Source: Candidatus Aquidulcis sp. (lineage in GTDB: Bacteria > Chloroflexota > Anaerolineae > Anaerolineales > UBA4823). From it: a stretch of DNA of 64,000 nucleotides. The stretch lies in contig DYIZ01000005.1 in NCBI GenBank assembly GCA_020723385.1, positions 1 through 64,000 on the forward strand, written 5' to 3'. Both the position numbers and the translations under genes were made by a program. The notes under the pieces were generated by a model. It did not search any database and had not been told where the DNA came from. It worked only from the letters and a program-made list of their open reading frames with translations. Of the stretch, positions 59,340 through 64,000 are shown one piece after another. Every line of letters starts with the position of its first letter. Position 1 is the stretch's first letter.

Positions 59340-61295
59340 ATGGCTTCCAATAGAAATGCTGGTAAACGGGTAATAAAGCGGCCTGCGGTTCGCCAAGGCT
59401 CCGCAGCCCGATCATCTGCCAACGACGACGAAATAAGCCGTGAACGGATTAACGCGTTGTTTGTTGATATCGAGCGTCTGACCAACGACTCAGCCAATGC
59501 TGCTCTGGAAACATCACCTGAACTTGACGCGTCACCCACCCATCTGCTTGATTTGGAAGCACAAGCTTTGGATGGTAAAGAAACTGCCAGCCCGCCATTG
59601 CTGGACACCCAGGCCTCTACCGCAAATATGAAAATGCCGATTAAAAGTCCGATTCTGTATGAACGCGAGCAGATAGGTTTTGTCTATTCTGAAAATAAGT
59701 TGCAGCAAATCGGCGATACCAGCTTACCTTCAGATCTTCCTCCTGCTGTCACGGCGCCATTGACAACGGGTGGTCAGCCTATCGGGAAAGTGCAGCTTGC
59801 ATCCCCCGCCGAACGCACGTGGACGTCCGAAGAACTGGGGATTGTCAATGCGGTGGCGCAGCAAGCTTCGCTCCAGATAGAAAGCTTACGCCTGCTTGCT
59901 GAAACAGAACGGGCTCGCGCCGAAGCCGAAGCTGCTACCCGGCGTTTCATGCACGAAGGCTGGGCGTCCTACCTGGATGCTATTAATCAGAACGAACGCA
60001 TCGGTTACGCCTACGATCAAGCCTCTGTCGCGCCGTTTGTCGAGAAAGTCGAACCCGGTGCGGGATTTCAAGAGTCCGTGAGTGTTATGGAGGAACAGGT
60101 CGGCGCGTTATATCTGACTCCCGATCCAGGCCGCCCGTTGACGGATGGCGATAGACAGATGATTGCCGCCATCGCCGACCAGATTGCGCAACAGGTTGAG
60201 AACATCCGGTTGTTGGCTGATGCATCGCGCGCCCGCGCCGAAGCTGATGCAATCATCCGACGTGTCACCCGCGAAAGTTGGGAATCCTTTACTGCACAGA
60301 AAGATGAAGGTTCCCTTAGTTTTGTTTACGACGCCAATCGGGTGGCCCCGTTTCGAGATCCTCTGCCGAATGATGTGGCGCTTGCCTTACCCTTGCAAGT
60401 GCGCGGCGAAACCATCGGCCAGTTGGCCGTAACAGGCCCGGAGCATATTTCTCCGGAAGCGGCTGAGCTGGCCGCTGCTATCGCTGCGCAGACCAGCACA
60501 CACCTGGAAACCCTGCGGCTCAACGAAGAACTTCAGAAGCGCGCCGCCGAGTTGTTGGAACTGGACCGCCTCAAATCGGGCTTCCTGGCAAACATGAGCC
60601 ATGAGCTGCGCACGCCGCTAAACTCCATCCTCGGCTTTTCCGATGTGATCCTCGAAGGATTGGATGGGCCGCTTACCCCCAATATGGGAGCAGACCTTCG
60701 CCTGATCCAAAAAAATGGGCAACATCTCCTACACTTGATCAATGATGTTTTGGATATGGCCAAGATCGAAGCCGGGCGTATGAACTTGAATCCGGAGAAG
60801 CTGCGGGTCTATGATGTGCTTGATGAGGTCACCAGTATTACATCTACCCTGGCCAGTGAAAAGAATCTCGCTCTTTTCATCGAAGCCGATTCAGATCAAA
60901 TAGTGGAGATCGTGGCAGACCACACACGTCTCCGCCAGGTGATGATCAACCTTGTCAACAACGCCATAAAATTCACCGAAAAAGGGCATATTGCCCTATG
61001 CGTTGCCAGAAAAGATGATGGGGACATACTAATCACCGTAAAGGATACAGGCATCGGCATCCCGCCAGAAAAACTGGAAGTAATCTTCCAAGAGTTTACG
61101 CAAGTAGACACTTCCTCCACCCGCAAAGTCGGCGGCACAGGTCTGGGTTTGCCCATCAGCCGCCAACTCGTGGCAATGCATGGCGGATTGATGTGGGCAG
61201 AAAGCACTGGCGTTTCAGGAGAAGGCTCTACGTTTTTTGTGAAACTTCCCATAGTAGCCAGGATTACTGATGTTATTGAGAAGAAAGAAAGGTAA
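59340..61295 (+). CDS. Soluble histidine kinase with repeated WxxYM modules - HisKA - HATPase
   Basis: No TM helix seen; modules at N-terminus; FLANMSHELRTPLNSILGFSDVI; GGTGLGLPISRQLVAMHGG. Confidence 0.93.
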   Translation: MASNRNAGKRVIKRPAVRQGSAARSSANDDEISRERINALFVDIERLTNDSANAALETSPELDASPTHLLDLEAQALDGKETASPPLLDTQASTANMKMPIKSPILYEREQIGFVYSENKLQQIGDTSLPSDLPPAVTAPLTTGGQPIGKVQLASPAERTWTSEELGIVNAVAQQASLQIESLRLLAETERARAEAEAATRRFMHEGWASYLDAINQNERIGYAYDQASVAPFVEKVEPGAGFQESVSVMEEQVGALYLTPDPGRPLTDGDRQMIAAIADQIAQQVENIRLLADASRARAEADAIIRRVTRESWESFTAQKDEGSLSFVYDANRVAPFRDPLPNDVALALPLQVRGETIGQLAVTGPEHISPEAAELAAAIAAQTSTHLETLRLNEELQKRAAELLELDRLKSGFLANMSHELRTPLNSILGFSDVILEGLDGPLTPNMGADLRLIQKNGQHLLHLINDVLDMAKIEAGRMNLNPEKLRVYDVLDEVTSITSTLASEKNLALFIEADSDQIVEIVADHTRLRQVMINLVNNAIKFTEKGHIALCVARKDDGDILITVKDTGIGIPPEKLEVIFQEFTQVDTSSTRKVGGTGLGLPISRQLVAMHGGLMWAESTGVSGEGSTFFVKLPIVARITDVIEKKER

Positions 61296-61297
61296 AA

Positions 61298-62941
61298 GTG
61301 GCAACACTTAAGTATGTCGAATGCAGTCAATGCGGCAACCAGCAGCCCTATGAGCCATTTGTTCCGGCGGCCTGCAAAAAATGCAATTCGCAGTGGGTAG
61401 AAGCGCACTATGATTACGATACCTTCAAACGAGAAATCCTGCGCGGCCTGCCTGGACGGTCGTTCAACCTATGGCGTTACCGCGATGTTCTTCCGCTTGA
61501 CAACCCTGGGGCGCTTGATCTCTACCCGGCTGGTGGCACTCCCCTGTGGCTGTCGCAGCGTTTTGCACCGGCGCTGGGGCATAACGCCGTTTACATCAAG
61601 GATGAGCGCTATGGCCCAACCAGCTCTTTCAAAGATCGTCAAGCTGCTGTAGCCGTTGCGGCTATGAATGAAGGCAACATTCGCGAGGCAGTGATCGCCT
61701 CAACAGGGAACGCAGCGGTCGCTTATGCCGCAGCCTGTGCGCGCGCTGGGATCAAGTTGTGGGTTTTTATGACCAGCCTCGTCCCACAGGAAAAGCTGCG
61801 TGAAGCAGCTCTCTTTGGCGCAGAAGTCATTCGTGTTAGCGGCAACTACGATCAGACGAAGCAGATTGCAGCCCAATTTGCCCAACGCCGTCATTTGCTC
61901 TTGGATCGCGGGGCCAGCTCCATTCCGGCTCGTGAGTCGATGAAAACCATTGCCTACGAGATTGTAGAACAACTCGGTTGGTGCGCCCCCGATTGGTATA
62001 TCCAATCCGTGAGCGGCGGACTTGGCCCGCTGGGTGTCTTCCAAGGCTTCAAGGAAATGTTCCAAATGGGCTTGATCAGCCATATCCCAAAGCTGGCTAT
62101 CATCCAGGCAGAGGGGTGTTCGCCTATGGTGAAGGCATTCAAGGCCGGCAAGGAAACTGCTGAGGCGGTCATTCCCGATACCTGCATCATCATCCTGTCC
62201 ACCGGTGATCCGGGTAAGTCTTACACGTATTTGTGGAGCCTTATCCAGCAGTATGGCGGCACAATGGAATCGGTTACGGATGCTGAGGCGTTCAATGCCA
62301 TGCGGCTGCTCGCTAAAAGCGAGGGGACGGCTGTGGAGCCTGCGACGGCTGTGGCATTCGCGGGTTTGGAAAAGTTGCTCAAAAATAGAACGATCGGCGC
62401 GCAGGAGACGGTGGTGGTCAATTGCACGGGCCACACCTTTCCGGTCGAAAAGCACGTTCTGGGTGACCAGTTTGCTGTGGATGTGCATTTGAGCGAAGAC
62501 CAAGCTCCCGCCCCGCGGGAAGGTTTGCAAGCTGCTCTCGAAAACCTAGACGAGAAAACAACCACAGTCCTTCTGATTGATGACAACCCCGACGATGCGT
62601 TGCTTATCCGGCGTCTATTGGAAGGGCGCAAGTCATATCGTGTTTTTCACGCCAGAGATGGGTGGGAAGGTCTTGCCCAAGCGCGGCAAAAAATGCCTGA
62701 CCTGATCGTCACCGATCTGATGATGCCGGGTATTGATGGTTTTGGGCTGGTTGAAGAATTGAAATTGGACCCGCGCACAAACAACATTCCAGTAGTTGTG
62801 GTCAGCGCCAAAGATATCACCCCCGAAGAACGTAAACGATTGAATGGACATATCGAAGCCGTGTACCAGAAAAGCTCGCTTCCCACGCGAAAATTCGTGG
62901 AGCAAATGGTTCAGGTCATCGAAGAAGATAGAAAGGAATAA
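61298..62941 (+). CDS. Threonine synthase-like PLP enzyme fused to C-terminal receiver (REC) domain
   Basis: Zinc-ribbon-like CSQCG...CKKC; PLP-Lys motif GPTSSFKDRQ; STGNAAVAYAA; then VLLIDDNPDDALLIRRLLEG...IVTDLMMPGIDG...YQKSS; GTG start. Confidence 0.92.
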   Translation: MATLKYVECSQCGNQQPYEPFVPAACKKCNSQWVEAHYDYDTFKREILRGLPGRSFNLWRYRDVLPLDNPGALDLYPAGGTPLWLSQRFAPALGHNAVYIKDERYGPTSSFKDRQAAVAVAAMNEGNIREAVIASTGNAAVAYAAACARAGIKLWVFMTSLVPQEKLREAALFGAEVIRVSGNYDQTKQIAAQFAQRRHLLLDRGASSIPARESMKTIAYEIVEQLGWCAPDWYIQSVSGGLGPLGVFQGFKEMFQMGLISHIPKLAIIQAEGCSPMVKAFKAGKETAEAVIPDTCIIILSTGDPGKSYTYLWSLIQQYGGTMESVTDAEAFNAMRLLAKSEGTAVEPATAVAFAGLEKLLKNRTIGAQETVVVNCTGHTFPVEKHVLGDQFAVDVHLSEDQAPAPREGLQAALENLDEKTTTVLLIDDNPDDALLIRRLLEGRKSYRVFHARDGWEGLAQARQKMPDLIVTDLMMPGIDGFGLVEELKLDPRTNNIPVVVVSAKDITPEERKRLNGHIEAVYQKSSLPTRKFVEQMVQVIEEDRKE

Positions 62942-62958
62942 TCAAGGAGTATCACTTA

Positions 62959-63350
62959 TGGGAATGAATGTTTTATATGTCGAGGACAATCCAGATAACA
63001 TGATCCTTGTCAAACGCGTGTTGGAAGCAGCCGGGCATACCCTGTTTCAGGCTACAACGGGTCTAAACGGGGTCGCTTTTGCAGAGAAAGAAGACATTGA
63101 TTTGATTCTCCTTGATATCAATTTACCGGATATTGATGGATACGAAGTCGCACGTAGACTGCGACACAGCGAGAAACGTATTTTAGCTTATGTCCCCATT
63201 ATTGCCATTACCGCCAATGCTTTGCTCGGGGATGCGGAACGTGCGCTTGCCGCAGGTTGTGATGTTTATATGTCCAAACCCATCAACATTAATGAGTTAC
63301 GAGCGCGCGTGGAAGGTTTTGCCGGTCGGGAAAAACAAGATGGTAGTTGA
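62959..63350 (+). CDS. Stand-alone receiver (CheY/DivK-like) response regulator
   Basis: MNVLYVEDNPDNMILVKRVLEAAGH...LLDINLPDIDGYEVARRLR...SKPININELRARV. Confidence 0.92.
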
Positions 63351-63470
63351 ACAGCCAATGGATGCGGGTAAAATGGGATTCCGCACTTATAACTCAGCTT
63401 GTCAAGCCTGATGAAGGGTAATTTTTCGCGCAACTGATGATCTTGCTTCGTAAGAGAAGGCGAGCAAAGC

Positions 63471-63498
63471 ACACCGCCGCGAATAATTTTCGCGGTGT
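63471..63498 (+). terminator. Hairpin downstream of receiver gene
   Basis: ACACCGCCGCGAA...TTTTCGCGGTGT. Confidence 0.6.
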
Positions 63499-63517
63499 TC
63501 CTTGTTCAAAGTTGACT

Positions 63518-63534
63518 TCCCACCCTCTCCGCAG
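63518..63534 (+). repeat. Putative attR core: 17-nt copy of tRNA-Ser 3' end (TCCCACCCTCTCCGCAG)
   Basis: Exact match to 29463-29479; no complete tRNA at this site. Confidence 0.75.
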
Positions 63535-63536
63535 AA

Positions 63537-63564
63537 ACAAAACCCGCCCGCAAGCGGGTTTTGT
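63537..63564 (+). terminator. Terminator hairpin directly after tRNA-3'-end copy (candidate original tRNA-Ser terminator)
   Basis: ACAAAACCCGC-ccgcaa-GCGGGTTTTGT. Confidence 0.7.
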
Positions 63565-63649
63565 GGTTAAATATAGTAACTTGATGCGAGGCAGCGTATG
63601 ACAGCCTCCTCTTACCTGACCAGGCAGTAAACCAAAAAGGAGACACACG

Positions 63650-63766
63650 ATGGGAGATAAACGCAGCAAGAAAGATAAAAACAAGGCTAACAAGCAAAAA
63701 CAAGAGCAGCTTGAAAAGAAAAAGGAACAACAGAAGAACAAGCTGCCCGCCAAGAAACCCGCCTAG
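63650..63766 (+). CDS. 38-aa Lys/Gln-rich small basic protein
   Basis: ATG with RBS aaggaga: MGDKRSKKDKNKANKQKQEQLEKKKEQQKNKLPAKKPA*. Confidence 0.6.
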   Translation: MGDKRSKKDKNKANKQKQEQLEKKKEQQKNKLPAKKPA

Positions 63767-63790
63767 CGCCGGGAACAGCTTACCAGCCAG

Positions 63791-63824
63791 CCGTCCCCCA
63801 CCCAAAATTTCTGGTGGGGGACGG
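63791..63824 (+). terminator. Strong stem-loop after small basic ORF
   Basis: CCGTCCCCCACC / GGTGGGGGACGG perfect 12-bp stem. Confidence 0.7.
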
Positions 63825-64000
63825 CGATTTATTGGGCCTGGTAAGTATTGTGACTCTCCCGTTCCCAACAAAATTCAGGGGTGTGCTGCCAAACCCGCCA
63901 AACTGCTTCGGCAGATAAAAAACCTTTGGCTTCGCCTGTTTTAGTAGTACAATTGTTCTGTCATTCCACTTTACATTAATGACTCTTCCGCCTTCGGCGG

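Noticed and set aside
29389-63534. Prophage
   Set aside because: No capsid, terminase, portal, tail, lysis or recombinase genes recognised; only a tRNA-end repeat and accessory genes support an island.
63988-64000. CCGCCTTCGGCGG hairpin at window end
   Set aside because: Truncated by the window boundary; cannot be judged as terminator or coding.

Overview
The window looks like a chromosomal segment from a Chloroflexota (Anaerolineae-like) bacterium; this taxon is inferred from gene styles only. Positions 1-29.4 kb read as a compact, GC-rich backbone: riboflavin genes, SDR, phosphatase, hydrolase and NUDIX genes, a Ser/Thr kinase-LysM-FGE fusion, dnaX-ybaB-recR, a LacI/ABC sugar transport/galT locus, a GGDEF protein, nrfHA, a tandemly duplicated secreted-protein pair, RNase D, a beta-CASP metallo-hydrolase and tRNA-Ser(CGA). 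The last 17 nt of the tRNA-Ser region (29463-29479) recur exactly at 63518-63534. This suggests that the ~34 kb between them is a tRNA-integrated genomic island. The right copy is followed directly by a terminator hairpin. Inside the putative island are: (i) an operon of two paralogous zinc-less ADHs, a cysteine desulfurase-rhodanese fusion and an OmpR-type two-component system, preceded by a perfect 11-bp tandem direct repeat; (ii) a DinG/XPD-like helicase; (iii) a decayed patch with chimeric, frameshifted genes; (iv) a MalT-like LuxR regulator; (v) an ~18.5 kb, tightly packed signalling cluster. That cluster is HK, RR, RR, three kinase-less membrane sensors, a soluble HK, a threonine synthase-receiver fusion, and a stand-alone receiver. 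The signalling cluster, with its threonine synthase-REC fusion and a repeated 'RRxTRExWxxYM...IGYxYD...PF' module shared between sensor 3 and the soluble kinase, is the best candidate for an undescribed system. No integrase, CRISPR array or rRNA was recognised.
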